A stretch of DNA of 64,000 bases from positions 4,149,501 to 4,213,500 of the forward strand of contig NZ_CP046155.1 of the NCBI RefSeq assembly GCF_016403105.1, written 5' to 3'. Below are positions 46,232 through 54,479 of the stretch, one piece after another. The position numbers and the translations under genes were made by a program. The stretch's first letter is position 1, and each line of letters starts with the position of its first letter. Origin of the DNA: Leptolyngbya sp. BL0902 (lineage in GTDB: Bacteria; Cyanobacteriota; Cyanobacteriia; Phormidesmidales; Phormidesmidaceae). The notes under the pieces were generated by a model. It was not told where the DNA came from and made no database searches. It saw only the letters and a program-made list of their open reading frames with translations.

Positions 46232-46591
46232 CTATTTTCCTACCAGGCGGGAAAAGCCCTCCACCAGCACCTCGGCCTTGTCTAACACGCTGCCAAAAAT
46301 GACTACCGTCGCCGCCGCAATAATCACTGTGCGAGAAATCGCGAGGTTGTCTTTCGACAGTTGCAAAAAGCGCTCTTCCCACTTGTCGGTGCGTTCATCC
46401 AGGCGCTTGATGTCGGCATCCAGCTTGTGTTCAATGCCTTGGATGTTGTGCTCTAGGTCTTGAATATTCTGTTCTAAACCTTGGATATTCTGCTCTAAAC
46501 CTTGGATGCGGTGATTGAGGCTTTGATCCAGGCGATCAATGCGTTCCAGCACTTCCACTTGCAGGTCTCTAGGTTCCGGCGTCAGGGTCAT
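46232..46591 (-). CDS. coiled-coil membrane-anchored hypothetical protein
   Basis: A 119-residue protein. Residues 12-80 are a coiled coil with seven-residue repeats (IQGLEQN, IQDLEHN, IQGIEHK). A hydrophobic helix near residues 88-105 (TVIIAAATVVIFGSVL) and a short tail follow. The DNA of the coil contains 21-base tandem repeats (see 46438-46521). Such proteins resemble small tail-anchored coiled-coil proteins in cyanobacteria of unknown role. It sits between the GldG-like gene and the zinc transport ATPase, read in the opposite direction. Confidence 0.75.
   Translation of the reverse strand: MTLTPEPRDLQVEVLERIDRLDQSLNHRIQGLEQNIQGLEQNIQDLEHNIQGIEHKLDADIKRLDERTDKWEERFLQLSKDNLAISRTVIIAAATVVIFGSVLDKAEVLVEGFSRLVGK
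46438..46521. repeat. 21-base tandem repeats within the coiled-coil gene
   Basis: Units at 46438, 46459, 46480 and a diverged one at 46501 follow CTTG(G/A)AT(A/G)TT(C/G)TG. The period of 21 equals one heptad, so gain or loss of units lengthens or shortens the coil by seven residues without shifting the frame. Confidence 0.85.
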
Positions 46592-46745
46592 CGTCCATCA
46601 CAGGGTAGGAAGCCAAGCTGTGGCGATCATAGCAAACCTGTAGGAGGGCCAAAACTGCTAAGGGCGGTGGTTCGGTGGATTGGCGTACAGACTAGGCGTG
46701 TCCTAGGCGCGTCCCGCCCATATGGGCCAAGGCCGAGTATGATAG

Positions 46746-46760
46746 TGATAACGGTTATCA
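46746..46760. promoter_or_regulatory. Zur-type operator palindrome
   Basis: TGATAACGGTTATCA is a perfect inverted repeat with a single central base, 21 bases before the start of the metal-transport ATPase. It fits the TGATA-N-TATCA shape reported for cyanobacterial Zur boxes. A zinc-dependent repressor is expected to bind here when zinc is sufficient. FurA-type boxes are similar, so the exact regulator is inferred. Confidence 0.75.
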
Positions 46761-46781
46761 TTTTTGGCGGCTTTGGCGATC

Positions 46782-47525
46782 ATGCTAGAAGTTCACAACC
46801 TATCCGTCCACTATCGAGGCGTCTCTGCTCTGCGGCAGGTGTCTGTGGCGCTGGCTCCGGGGGAGCTAGTGGGCTTAGTAGGGCCAAATGGGGCTGGGAA
46901 AAGCACGTTTATTAAGGCGCTGCTGGGGTTGGTGCCCCACCAGGGCCGGGTGATGTTCCAGGGGGTGCCCCTGCGGCGGCGGCGGCGGGCGGTAGCCTAT
47001 CTGCCCCAGCGATCCCGCATTGACTGGGACTACCCCATCACCGCTTGGAATGTGGCCCTGATGGCTCAAGCGGCCCTAGCAGGTTGGTTTAAAGCCCCTA
47101 ACCGTCAGGCTAAACAGCGCGTCACCGTGGCCCTAGAGCGGGTGGATATGCTGCACTTGGCCCATCGGCCCATTGGCGAACTTTCTGGAGGACAACAGCA
47201 GCGGGTGTTTTTGGCCCGTGCCCTAGCCCAGGACGCTGACCTACTGCTGCTGGATGAGCCTTTCACAGCCATCGACAAAAAGACTGAAGCCCTGATGCTC
47301 AGCATTTTTGCTGAACTCAAGGCCCAGGGCAAAACCCTAGTCGTATGCAGCCACGAATGGGGTGAGGCGCTGCACCGCTATGATCGACTACTGCTGTTGA
47401 ACCGCACCCTGCTGGCCAATGATGTGCCCCAGGCGGTGATGACCTTTGAAAACATCCAGCGGGCCTACGGTCAGACCCTGACTTCAGAACCTACGCAGCC
47501 AGCCTACGCCGAGTTTTTCTGCTAG
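46782..47525 (+). CDS. znuC: metal (zinc) ABC transporter ATP-binding protein
   Basis: A 247-residue ATPase of the zinc/manganese ABC importer group. Walker A GPNGAGKST near residue 34, PQRSRIDWDYPITAWNVALM near residue 77 (characteristic of the group), signature LSGGQQQRVFLARALA near residue 135 and Walker B LLLLDEPFTAIDK are present. The ATG at 46782 is preferred over a longer frame from 46764, which would lie closer to the operator. The upstream palindrome points to zinc. No permease or binding-protein gene adjoins it, so the partners must be elsewhere. Confidence 0.88.
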   Translation: MLEVHNLSVHYRGVSALRQVSVALAPGELVGLVGPNGAGKSTFIKALLGLVPHQGRVMFQGVPLRRRRRAVAYLPQRSRIDWDYPITAWNVALMAQAALAGWFKAPNRQAKQRVTVALERVDMLHLAHRPIGELSGGQQQRVFLARALAQDADLLLLDEPFTAIDKKTEALMLSIFAELKAQGKTLVVCSHEWGEALHRYDRLLLLNRTLLANDVPQAVMTFENIQRAYGQTLTSEPTQPAYAEFFC

Positions 47526-47643
47526 ACCAAAATGTGTCTTTTCTGGGGTGGCGACGTCTTAGTGACGCTGGGCTAGAGCGGCATAGAACCGCCAGTTAAG
47601 GGTAGGCTAGGGGCAGATTTTTCGTTGGATAGCCTATTGCCCC

Positions 47644-48639
47644 ATGAAAGTTGCGGTTTTTAGCACCAAGCCCTACGACCAACTCTCCTTTGAGCAGGCC
47701 AATGCCCCCTACGGCCACGAGTTCACCTTCCTTGAAGCTCGTCTGACCTCCCACACGGTCTCCCTGGCCCGCGAGGCCGAGGCCGAGGCGGTGTGCGTGT
47801 TCATCAACGACGAGGTGAACCGCAGAGTCTTGGAAAAACTGGTGAATCAGGGCATTCGGCTGGTGGCCCTACGCTGTGCCGGGTTTAACAATGTGGACTT
47901 GGTGGCCGCCAAGGAATTGGGGATTACGGTGGTGCGGGTGCCAGCCTATTCGCCCTATGCGGTGGCCGAGCACGCGGCGGGGTTGATCCTAATGCTTAAC
48001 CGCCGACTCTATCGGGCCTACAACCGCGTGCGCGACGACAACTTTGCCCTCAACGGCCTACTGGGGTTTGACCTCCACGGCAAAACCGTGGGCATCATTG
48101 GCACCGGGAAAATTGGCCAATGCTTTGCCCAAATTATGCACGGTTTTGGCTGTCGGCTGCTGGCCTACGACGTTTACCCCAACCAGTCCTGTATCGACCT
48201 GGGCGTTACCTACGTTGAGCTACCCGACCTATTCGCCCAGGCAGATGTGATTTCTCTGCACTGCCCCCTGCTGCCCGCCACCTACCACCTGATCAACGAC
48301 GAAACCATCCAGCAAATGAAGCCGGGGGTGATGCTGATTAACACCAGTCGTGGGGCGCTGATGGACACCAAGGCGGTGATCGAAGGAATTAAGTCGGGCC
48401 AGATTGGCTACCTGGGCACCGATGTCTATGAGGAAGAAGAGGATCTCTTTTTTGAAGACCTCTCAGACACCATCATCCAAGACGACACCTTCCAACTGTT
48501 GCAGTCCTTCTCCAACGTGGTGATCACGGCCCACCAAGCCTTTTTTACCAAAGAAGCCCTGGGCAACATTGCCGACACAACGCTGGCTAACATCAGCACC
48601 TTTGCAGCCGGAGAACCCTGCCCCAACGAAGTCAAGTAA
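47644..48639 (+). CDS. ldhA: D-lactate dehydrogenase family 2-hydroxyacid dehydrogenase
   Basis: A 331-residue D-2-hydroxyacid dehydrogenase, most like fermentative LdhA, reducing pyruvate to D-lactate with NADH. The nucleotide-binding block [20 protein letters not shown] is at residues 149-168. [11 protein letters not shown] near residue 75 contains the substrate-binding segment, and [15 protein letters not shown] and [10 protein letters not shown] carry the catalytic Arg/His region. Cyanobacterial Ddh enzymes share this pattern. It is a single gene 118 bases after the zinc ATPase; shared transcription is unlikely but not excluded. Confidence 0.88.
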   Translation: MKVAVFSTKPYDQLSFEQANAPYGHEFTFLEARLTSHTVSLAREAEAEAVCVFINDEVNRRVLEKLVNQGIRLVALRCAGFNNVDLVAAKELGITVVRVPAYSPYAVAEHAAGLILMLNRRLYRAYNRVRDDNFALNGLLGFDLHGKTVGIIGTGKIGQCFAQIMHGFGCRLLAYDVYPNQSCIDLGVTYVELPDLFAQADVISLHCPLLPATYHLINDETIQQMKPGVMLINTSRGALMDTKAVIEGIKSGQIGYLGTDVYEEEEDLFFEDLSDTIIQDDTFQLLQSFSNVVITAHQAFFTKEALGNIADTTLANISTFAAGEPCPNEVK

Positions 48640-48750
48640 CTCTCACCGCCGCCCTCTCTGCGGCTATTATGACCAGGGGGCGGTGCTGGGGCCAGATGAT
48701 CTGTCATGGCGATCTGTTGGTGGGGCAACGCCTGACCCTCGGCAGGTGGA

Positions 48751-49791
48751 TTAAGCCATTTTCCAGGTCAGTTCCTCCCCGGCCCGCAGCGGCACCAGAC
48801 CCGATTCACCAAAGGGCAGCTCATCGGGGATGCGCCAGGGGGTTTTGGTCAGGGTGATCGTATCGGTGTTGCGAGGCAGGCGGTAGAAGTCTGGGCCGTA
48901 GAAGCTGGCGAAGGCTTCTAGCTTGTCCAGGGCCTCTGCCGCCTCGAAGGCTTCGGCATAGAGTTCTAGGGCATGGAGGGCCGAGAAGCAGCCCGCACAA
49001 CCGCAGTCGCTTTCCTTGCTGTGGCGAGGATGGGGAGCGCTGTCGGTGCCCAGAAAAAATTTGGGGTTGCCGGAGGTCGCCGCTTCGACAAGGGCTTGGC
49101 GGTGGGTTTCCCGCTTCAAAATTGGCAGACAGTAATAGTGGGGACGCAGGCCACCCTGAAACAAAGCCGTGCGGCTAAAGAGCAGATGCTGGGGCGTGAT
49201 GGTGGCGGCGATGCGGTCGGTGCTTTGCACATAGTCCACAGCCTCGGCGGTGGTGATGTGCTCCAGTACAATCCGCAGTTTGGGAAAGCGTTGCCGCAGG
49301 GGCATCAGATGGGTTTCGATGAAGACCTTTTCGCGGTCAAAAATGTCGATGGTGGCGTGGGTCACTTCTCCGTGCAGCAACAGCGGCAGGTCGGCCTCTT
49401 CCATGGCTGCAAACACCGCGTCGCCCTTGCGAATATCCGTGACCCCAGAATCGGAATTTGTCGTCGCCCCAGCGGGATAGTATTTCACAGCCTTGACAAA
49501 CGATGATGCCTTGGCCGCTAGGATTTCCTCTGGACGGGTGTTGTCCGTCAAATACAGCGTCATCAACGGCTCAAAAACCTGCCCCGCTGGCAACGCCGCC
49601 AGAATGCGATCTCGGTAGGCTGCGGCTTCCGCCACCGTCCGCACCGGGGGCTTCAGGTTGGGCATCACGATGGCGCGGGCAAACTGTCGCGCCGTATAGG
49701 GCAGCACGGTCTTGAGGGCCTCTCCGTCGCGGAGGTGCAGGTGCCAGTCGTCGGGTCGAGTCAGGGTGATTGTATCCATACGATCCATCAT
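48751..49791 (-). CDS. pyrC: dihydroorotase
   Basis: A 346-residue class II dihydroorotase, closing carbamoyl-aspartate to dihydroorotate in pyrimidine synthesis. [12 protein letters not shown] near residue 15 holds the first metal-binding His pair. [15 protein letters not shown] near residue 100 holds the Lys that becomes carboxylated, and [26 protein letters not shown] and [13 protein letters not shown] complete the active site. ATG 49779 (MDTITLT) is an equally good start. It is the only pyrimidine gene apart from thyX in the window. Confidence 0.95.
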   Translation of the reverse strand: MMDRMDTITLTRPDDWHLHLRDGEALKTVLPYTARQFARAIVMPNLKPPVRTVAEAAAYRDRILAALPAGQVFEPLMTLYLTDNTRPEEILAAKASSFVKAVKYYPAGATTNSDSGVTDIRKGDAVFAAMEEADLPLLLHGEVTHATIDIFDREKVFIETHLMPLRQRFPKLRIVLEHITTAEAVDYVQSTDRIAATITPQHLLFSRTALFQGGLRPHYYCLPILKRETHRQALVEAATSGNPKFFLGTDSAPHPRHSKESDCGCAGCFSALHALELYAEAFEAAEALDKLEAFASFYGPDFYRLPRNTDTITLTKTPWRIPDELPFGESGLVPLRAGEELTWKMA

Positions 49792-49932
49792 ATCGGCTTC
49801 CCCACCTTCGTTGATCTTGCACCTGGATAGGCAATGGATAGCCCGTCTGCCCTCTACCCTTCGGAGTCTTTACCTGACTTGCCGCCGATGCGAGGTTTTT
49901 CTACCTGGGTTTGCGATTCCCCAATAAAACGC

Positions 49933-49958
49933 AAAAAAGGAGGCCGTGGGGGCCTCCT
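49933..49958 (-). terminator. psbD: intrinsic terminator of psbD
   Basis: On the minus strand AGGAGGCC (49958-49951) pairs with GGCCTCCT (49945-49938) around a five-base loop, followed by TTTTTT. It lies 60 bases after the psbD stop and leaves no room for psbC, so the transcript is monocistronic. Confidence 0.9.
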
Positions 49959-50019
49959 AGAGTTTGGGTTTGGGGCTGATGGCGTAACGCCCCAAACACC
50001 GGGATAGACTGCTTTACCC

Positions 50020-51078
50020 TTACAGAGCGTTGCCGCGAGGCAGCACTTCTTCGGGGAAGACAAACTTTTCGTGGGGTTGGTCGGTGGGAGCCATCCAAGC
50101 CCGGATACCTTCGTTCAGCAGAATGTTCTTGGTGTAGAAGGTTTCAAATTCAGGGTCTTCCGCCGCCCGGATTTCCTGGGAGACGAAGTCGTAGGCCCGC
50201 AGGTTCAGACCCAGACCCACCACGCCCACGGCACTCATCCACAGGCCCGTCACAGGCACAAACAGCATGAAGAAGTGCAGCCAACGCTTGTTGGAGAAGG
50301 CGATCCCAAAAATCTGAGACCAGAATCGGTTCGCCGTCACCATGGAGTAGGTTTCTTCGGCTTGGGTGGGTTCAAAGGCGCGGAAGGTGTTGGCGTTCTC
50401 GCCGTCCTTGAACAGGGTGTTCTCCACCGTGGCTCCGTGGATGGCGCAGAGCAGCGCACCGCCCAGCACCCCAGCAACGCCCATCATGTGGAAGGGGTTG
50501 AGGGTCCAGTTGTGGAAGCCTTGGAAGAACAGCAGGAAGCGGAAGATGGACGCCACACCAAAGCTGGGGGCAAAGAACCAGCTACTTTGGCCGAGGGGGT
50601 ACATCAGAAACACGCTGACGAACACCGCAATCGGCGCGGAGAAGGCAATGGCGTTGTAGGGCCGCAGACCCACCAGACGGGCCACTTCAAACTGACGCAG
50701 CATGAAGCCGATCAGACCGAAGGCACCGTGCAGGGCCACAAAGCTCCACAGGCCGCCCAGTTGGCACCAGCGGACGAAATCGCCCTGGGCTTCGGGACCC
50801 CAGAGCAGCAGCAGGGAGTGACCCAAGCTGTTGGCCGGGGTCGAAACGGCCACGGTCAAAAAGTTAGCCCCTTCCAGGTAGGACGACGCGAGGCCGTGGG
50901 TGTACCAGGAGGTGACGAAGGTGGTGCCAGTCAGCCAGCCGCCCACCGCCAGATAGGCGCAGGGGAACAGCAGGATGCCAGACCAGCCCACAAATACAAA
51001 GCGATCGCGCTTCAGCCAGTCATCGAGGACGTCGAACCATCCCCGTTGAGCTTGCGCGCGCCCCATTGCAATGGTCAT
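50020..51078 (-). CDS. psbD: photosystem II D2 protein, stand-alone copy
   Basis: A 352-residue D2 protein, the reaction-centre subunit binding chlorophyll, pheophytin and plastoquinone QA in the thylakoid membrane. It starts [21 protein letters not shown], matching the family start; the in-frame extension to 51165 is leader. Ligand regions such as [20 protein letters not shown] and [12 protein letters not shown] are intact. Cyanobacterial psbD normally overlaps psbC, but no psbC follows here, so this is probably the second copy (psbD2), often raised under high light. GGAG lies eight bases before the ATG. Confidence 0.95.
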   Translation of the reverse strand: MTIAMGRAQAQRGWFDVLDDWLKRDRFVFVGWSGILLFPCAYLAVGGWLTGTTFVTSWYTHGLASSYLEGANFLTVAVSTPANSLGHSLLLLWGPEAQGDFVRWCQLGGLWSFVALHGAFGLIGFMLRQFEVARLVGLRPYNAIAFSAPIAVFVSVFLMYPLGQSSWFFAPSFGVASIFRFLLFFQGFHNWTLNPFHMMGVAGVLGGALLCAIHGATVENTLFKDGENANTFRAFEPTQAEETYSMVTANRFWSQIFGIAFSNKRWLHFFMLFVPVTGLWMSAVGVVGLGLNLRAYDFVSQEIRAAEDPEFETFYTKNILLNEGIRAWMAPTDQPHEKFVFPEEVLPRGNAL

Positions 51079-51225
51079 ACGCGGATCTCCGTAATCATCA
51101 ATGGACAGGTATATACACGGAAGATAATGGCGCTTCCCCAGTGTTTCGTGAGCCAAGCCCGACAACCTGTCAAGACCGCAGCCCCGAATTATGAGGAGTG
51201 TTTACTATTCTTTACCGTAGTGATC

Positions 51226-51254
51226 ATTATAGGGGGTGTTTTTGATGTTCCCAA
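51226..51254 (-). promoter_or_regulatory. psbD: psbD promoter (-35 TTGGGA, -10 TATAAT)
   Basis: On the minus strand TTGGGA (51254-51249) and a perfect TATAAT (51231-51226) are separated by 17 bases. Transcription would start near 51219, giving a leader of about 140 bases that contains the in-frame extension upstream of the psbD ATG. Confidence 0.65.
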
Positions 51255-51446
51255 CCTCTAATCGCCGAATTCCTTAAGATTTAAGGCTTTGAATAGGTTG
51301 ATATACCTAATCTAGATGAGAGAAATCTGGCCCATGTCAGCTTTGGCGTGCCCAGCACTACACTGATAACTATGGTGGGAACATCTATATTGGGTGGAAA
51401 CATCACGCCATTGGCCATCGTTAACGTTACGAGTACTCCTTAACCT

Positions 51447-51719
51447 ATGTTTACGATTGAATTGACCCTCAAGAACACGGCTATGCCCCTCTCGGTGCAA
51501 AAAAAGGAGCAGGAGGCCGCAGAAGCGCTCTACGGATCCCTTGTGAACGACGTTCGCAGTGGCGGTAGCCAATGGCTAGAAATGACCTGCGATCAAATCC
51601 CCAACAAAAAAGTAACGGTGCTCGCCAGCGAAGTCGCCGCCGTGCAAATCTTCGAGAAAGCGGCGGGTGTAGCGGGTGGGCGTCCCCCCGGTTTCTTTGC
51701 CCTCAGCGCTGATCAATAG
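51447..51719 (+). CDS. UPF0367 family protein
   Basis: A 90-residue protein of the cyanobacterial UPF0367 family: IELTLKNTAMPLSVQKKEQEAAEALYG and LEMTCDQIPNKKVTVLASEVAAVQI are characteristic. It is soluble, with two strands around a helix, and its role is unknown. ATG 51447. It is divergent from psbD; the upstream 200 bases may share control signals with psbD. Length is close to the family norm. Confidence 0.88.
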   Translation: MFTIELTLKNTAMPLSVQKKEQEAAEALYGSLVNDVRSGGSQWLEMTCDQIPNKKVTVLASEVAAVQIFEKAAGVAGGRPPGFFALSADQ

Positions 51720-51758
51720 GTTCAGTCGATTACAAACGCGCTCTTGATCCCATAGTCT

Positions 51759-51857
51759 AGCCCTCACCCTACATCCCTCTCCTAAGTTGGGAGAGGGACT
51801 TTGAAGGATCTTCCGGCTCCCTTCTCCCTCCTGGGAGAGGGGCTGGGGGTGAGGGCT
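51759..51857. repeat. palindromic repeat, family A, copy 3
   Basis: A 99-base element with AGCCCTCACCCT and GGGGGTGAGGGCT ends and the same pair of inner hairpins as the copy at 9762-9866. It ends 49 bases before the ECF ATPase start. A longer ORF beginning at 51801 includes half of the repeat and is not believed to be the true gene start. Confidence 0.85.
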
Positions 51858-51905
51858 GGCAAGAGACTTTGCAATTTACCAAAGCTCAAATTCATTGATC
51901 GGCCT

Positions 51906-52580
51906 ATGACTGCCACCCACCCCAACGCCGCCATCGCCGTTCACAACCTGCAATTTCAGTGGCCTTCGGGGCAACCTGTGTTGCAGAACTGTTCCCTGAC
52001 GGTGGAGCGGGGCGAGTTTTGTATGCTGCTGGGCAACAACGGCAGCGGCAAATCCACCCTGCTGCGGATTTTGGGTGGGTTGCTGAAGCCCCAGGCCGGG
52101 GAGTGGTTCATTGAATCCCCCGTCGGCTTTGTGTTTCAAAATCCCGATCACCAACTGGTGATGCCCACCGTAGGAGCGGATGTCGCCTTCGGTCTGGTCG
52201 AAGAAAAGCTGCCCCTGGCGGACATTCGCAACCGGGTAGACGATGCCCTCGCCGCCATCAATTTGTTAGACCTCAAGCGCCGCCCCATCTATGCCCTCAG
52301 CGGGGGCCAAAAACAGCGCGTCGCCATCGCCGGAGCCATTGCCCGCCACTGCCATGTGCTGCTGCTGGACGAACCCACCGCCCTTTTAGATCCTGACAGC
52401 CAAATCGACCTCGTAAAACGGGTGCGAGAACTGGTGAAAGAACGTGGCCTGACCGCCCTGTGGGTCACGCACCGCCTGGTGGAACTAGACTACTGCGACC
52501 GAGCCTTTCTGCTGCAATCGGGCCAAGTGACCGATGAGGGCGACCCAGAGCGCATGAAGGCGTTATTGCAGACGGCCTAG
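51906..52580 (+). CDS. energy-coupling-factor-type ABC ATPase (CbiO/EcfA-like)
   Basis: A 224-residue ATPase of the ECF importer group. Walker A GNNGSGKST near residue 44, the Q-loop VFQNPDHQLVMPTVGADVAFG near residue 78 (the hallmark of ECF ATPases), signature LSGGQKQRVAIAGAIA and Walker B VLLLDEPTALLDP are present. It is shorter than most EcfA proteins. The ATG at 51906 is preferred over the 35-codon extension encoded by the repeat. Membrane partners are not nearby, so the imported vitamin or metal is unknown. Confidence 0.9.
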   Translation: MTATHPNAAIAVHNLQFQWPSGQPVLQNCSLTVERGEFCMLLGNNGSGKSTLLRILGGLLKPQAGEWFIESPVGFVFQNPDHQLVMPTVGADVAFGLVEEKLPLADIRNRVDDALAAINLLDLKRRPIYALSGGQKQRVAIAGAIARHCHVLLLDEPTALLDPDSQIDLVKRVRELVKERGLTALWVTHRLVELDYCDRAFLLQSGQVTDEGDPERMKALLQTA

Positions 52581-52708
52581 TCTAACTACAAAGTCACTGG
52601 CCACCACACCCCCGCCCTGTAGCCAGAGCAACCCCAAACCCCTAAAATCCCCGGTAAGATGAGATTAAGGGATCATGTCGTTATGTAACTGGGGCGGGGG
52701 ATGGGGCC

Positions 52709-53257
52709 ATGGATCAGGGGGATTGCATTGCCAAGCTATTGGTAGACGGCTACAACATGATCGGCGCATGGCCGTTGCTGGTGCAAAAAAAGCAGCAGGA
52801 AGGCTTTGAGGCCGCCCGTCGCGAATTAATTGAAATCCTAGCCAACTACAGCGCCCGCAAAGGGTTGGATACGCACCTGGTGTTCGACGCCCACGGAGTA
52901 CCCTCGCCCAGCGTTCAAGAAGTCGTCACCGACCGCCTTTCGGTACACTACACCGACTTTGGCCAAACCGCCGACACCTACATCGAAAAAGTCTGCGCCA
53001 GACTCATGCACCAATCCCGCCGCAACCACCGGATCATTGTTGCTACCTCCGACCGTGTGCATCAACTCACCGTCACGGGTTACGGGGCTGAATGGATGTC
53101 GGCCCGCCAACTGGAAAGCGATATCCACCTCATCCACCAGCAAAGCCTGCGCCGCCGCCCCCGGCGTTCCCAGCCAGCCCGTCGTTCGTTGATGAGTGGT
53201 TTGGATCAAGAAGCCCAGGAAAAACTGATGCGCTTGCGATTTGGCCACCGGGGCTAG
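52709..53257 (+). CDS. NYN domain protein (YacP/Rae1-like ribonuclease)
   Basis: A 182-residue protein with a PIN-like NYN domain. LLVDGYNMIGAWP near residue 10 supplies the first Asp, VFDAHGVPS near residue 55 the second and IVATSDRVHQLTV near residue 110 the third, so the acidic metal site looks complete. The C-terminal RRRPRRSQPARRS stretch is basic and may bind RNA. In Bacillus, the related Rae1 cuts mRNA on the ribosome. It is followed by tRNA-Asn but is probably independent. Confidence 0.88.
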   Translation: MDQGDCIAKLLVDGYNMIGAWPLLVQKKQQEGFEAARRELIEILANYSARKGLDTHLVFDAHGVPSPSVQEVVTDRLSVHYTDFGQTADTYIEKVCARLMHQSRRNHRIIVATSDRVHQLTVTGYGAEWMSARQLESDIHLIHQQSLRRRPRRSQPARRSLMSGLDQEAQEKLMRLRFGHRG

Positions 53258-53327
53258 GTGCAAGGGTGGGTCAGACTCGCAGAAGGTGGGCCGATTCCGG
53301 GAAAAAAAACTTTTTTCGAGAAAGGGG

Positions 53328-53357
53328 TTGTCAAAGGGGGGCTTTTCTCGTTACTAT
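53328..53357 (+). promoter_or_regulatory. tRNA-Asn promoter (-35 TTGTCA, -10 TACTAT)
   Basis: TTGTCA (53328-53333) and TACTAT (53352-53357) are separated by 18 bases, with a likely start near 53364, about eight bases before the mature tRNA. This is a plausible sigma-70-type promoter. Confidence 0.6.
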
Positions 53358-53371
53358 TAGTTTCGACTTAA

Positions 53372-53443
53372 TCCTCAGTAGCTCAGTGGTAGAGCGGTCG
53401 GCTGTTAACCGATTGGTCGTAGGTTCGAATCCTACCTGGGGAG
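53372..53443 (+). tRNA. tRNA-Asn (anticodon GUU)
   Basis: A 72-base cloverleaf without encoded CCA. Acceptor stem TCCTCAG pairs with CTGGGGA, with one T-G pair. The D stem is GCTC/GAGC and the anticodon stem GTCGG/CCGAT frames the loop CTGTTAA, whose anticodon is GTT. The T arm is GTAGG TTCGAAT CCTAC. The discriminator base is G, as expected for tRNA-Asn. No other tRNA was seen in the window. Confidence 0.97.
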
Positions 53444-53602
53444 TTTTGAAAAATCACCGTTTTTTCAAGCCTAGTTGGTTTGAAGAGAGTTGGCGCTTAG
53501 TCGCCAAAATAGCCGAGTATTAGTGGTCTGCCCTGGGTTAGTTCTGTGGCTCAGTAGCTTCAGCTATTTTCTAGATGGGGAATTCAGGTGGGCAATAGCG
53601 GG

Positions 53603-54340
53603 CTAAAACAGGCTGGCTAAGGCGATCACCAGCGGCCCTAGGGCCAGGGCTGGCAGAAATGACGCCACCCGAATTTGAGCCACCTCCAACAGGCTGAGGC
53701 CGATACCGAGAATCATCAGCCCACCCATGCCCGTAATCAGCAGAATGTACGGGTTGGTGGTGGGGTCGGGAATTGCCGCCCCAGACACACTGGCCAGCAG
53801 CGACAAACTGCCCTGCACCACCAGCACGCTCAGGGCCGAAAACCCCACCCCCACGCCATAGCTCCCGGTCATGGCAATGGAGGCCAGCCCGTCCATGGTG
53901 GCCTTGAGGGTGAGTAGGGTGTTATCCCCGGCTAGGCCGTTGTTGAGGCTACCCAGGATGGCCATGGGGCCAATGCAAAAGAGCAAGCTCGCCGCCACAA
54001 AGCCCTCCGTAAACCTGCCGCCGCCCTTTACCTGGGCCTTGAGCCAGTCCCCCAGTGTGGTGAGGCGCTGCTCGATTTGGCCCCATTCCCCCAGCAGCCC
54101 CCCCGCCACCATCACCAGCAACGCCAGGATGATGCCATCCAAGGGGCCAACCTGTACTGCCGAAAGACTCCCGGCCATGGCTACCCCAATCACCAGGGTC
54201 ATCAGCCCCACGGCCTGGGTAATTACCTGCTGCATGGCGCGAGGCAGGCGGCTCCGCAGCAGAAGCCCCAGGCTGGTGCCTGCAATCACGGTGGCCACGT
54301 TAATCCAAGTGCCGCTGGTTTTGGCCCACAGGCTGAGCAT
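53603..54340 (-). CDS. DUF554 family membrane protein
   Basis: A 245-residue protein with about seven hydrophobic helices, beginning SGTWINVATVIAGTSLGLLL. GPMAILGSLNNGLAGDNTLLTLKATMDGLAS near residue 125 is the conserved central block of DUF554. The family has an inverted-repeat architecture and no known substrate. It is a single gene separated from the MoeZ-type gene by about 140 bases and read in the same direction. Confidence 0.9.
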   Translation of the reverse strand: MLSLWAKTSGTWINVATVIAGTSLGLLLRSRLPRAMQQVITQAVGLMTLVIGVAMAGSLSAVQVGPLDGIILALLVMVAGGLLGEWGQIEQRLTTLGDWLKAQVKGGGRFTEGFVAASLLFCIGPMAILGSLNNGLAGDNTLLTLKATMDGLASIAMTGSYGVGVGFSALSVLVVQGSLSLLASVSGAAIPDPTTNPYILLITGMGGLMILGIGLSLLEVAQIRVASFLPALALGPLVIALASLF

Positions 54341-54479
54341 AGATGCATCCTTGACGACTGCTTGAGGGGTTGGGGGTTGGGGCGCTGGGATCGATAGCCC
54401 TTCTCTCGGCCATGAGGAACCCCCTAGAAGCGCTCGGCTTCCAGAGGGTGATGAGGGTTCGCGTTAGGGCCAGGGGCCT

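Noticed and set aside
50995-51015. HIP1 octamer (GCGATCGC) as a genome-wide repeat marker
   Set aside because: Only one perfect copy was noticed by eye, near 51001, inside psbD; it gives no useful information on the lineage.
51079-51165. N-terminal extension of psbD
   Set aside because: D2 proteins start at MTIA with a good ribosome-binding site at 51078; the extension is part of the leader.
51801-51905. N-terminal extension of the ECF ATPase
   Set aside because: The 35 codons are half of a palindromic repeat; family proteins start near the ATG at 51906.
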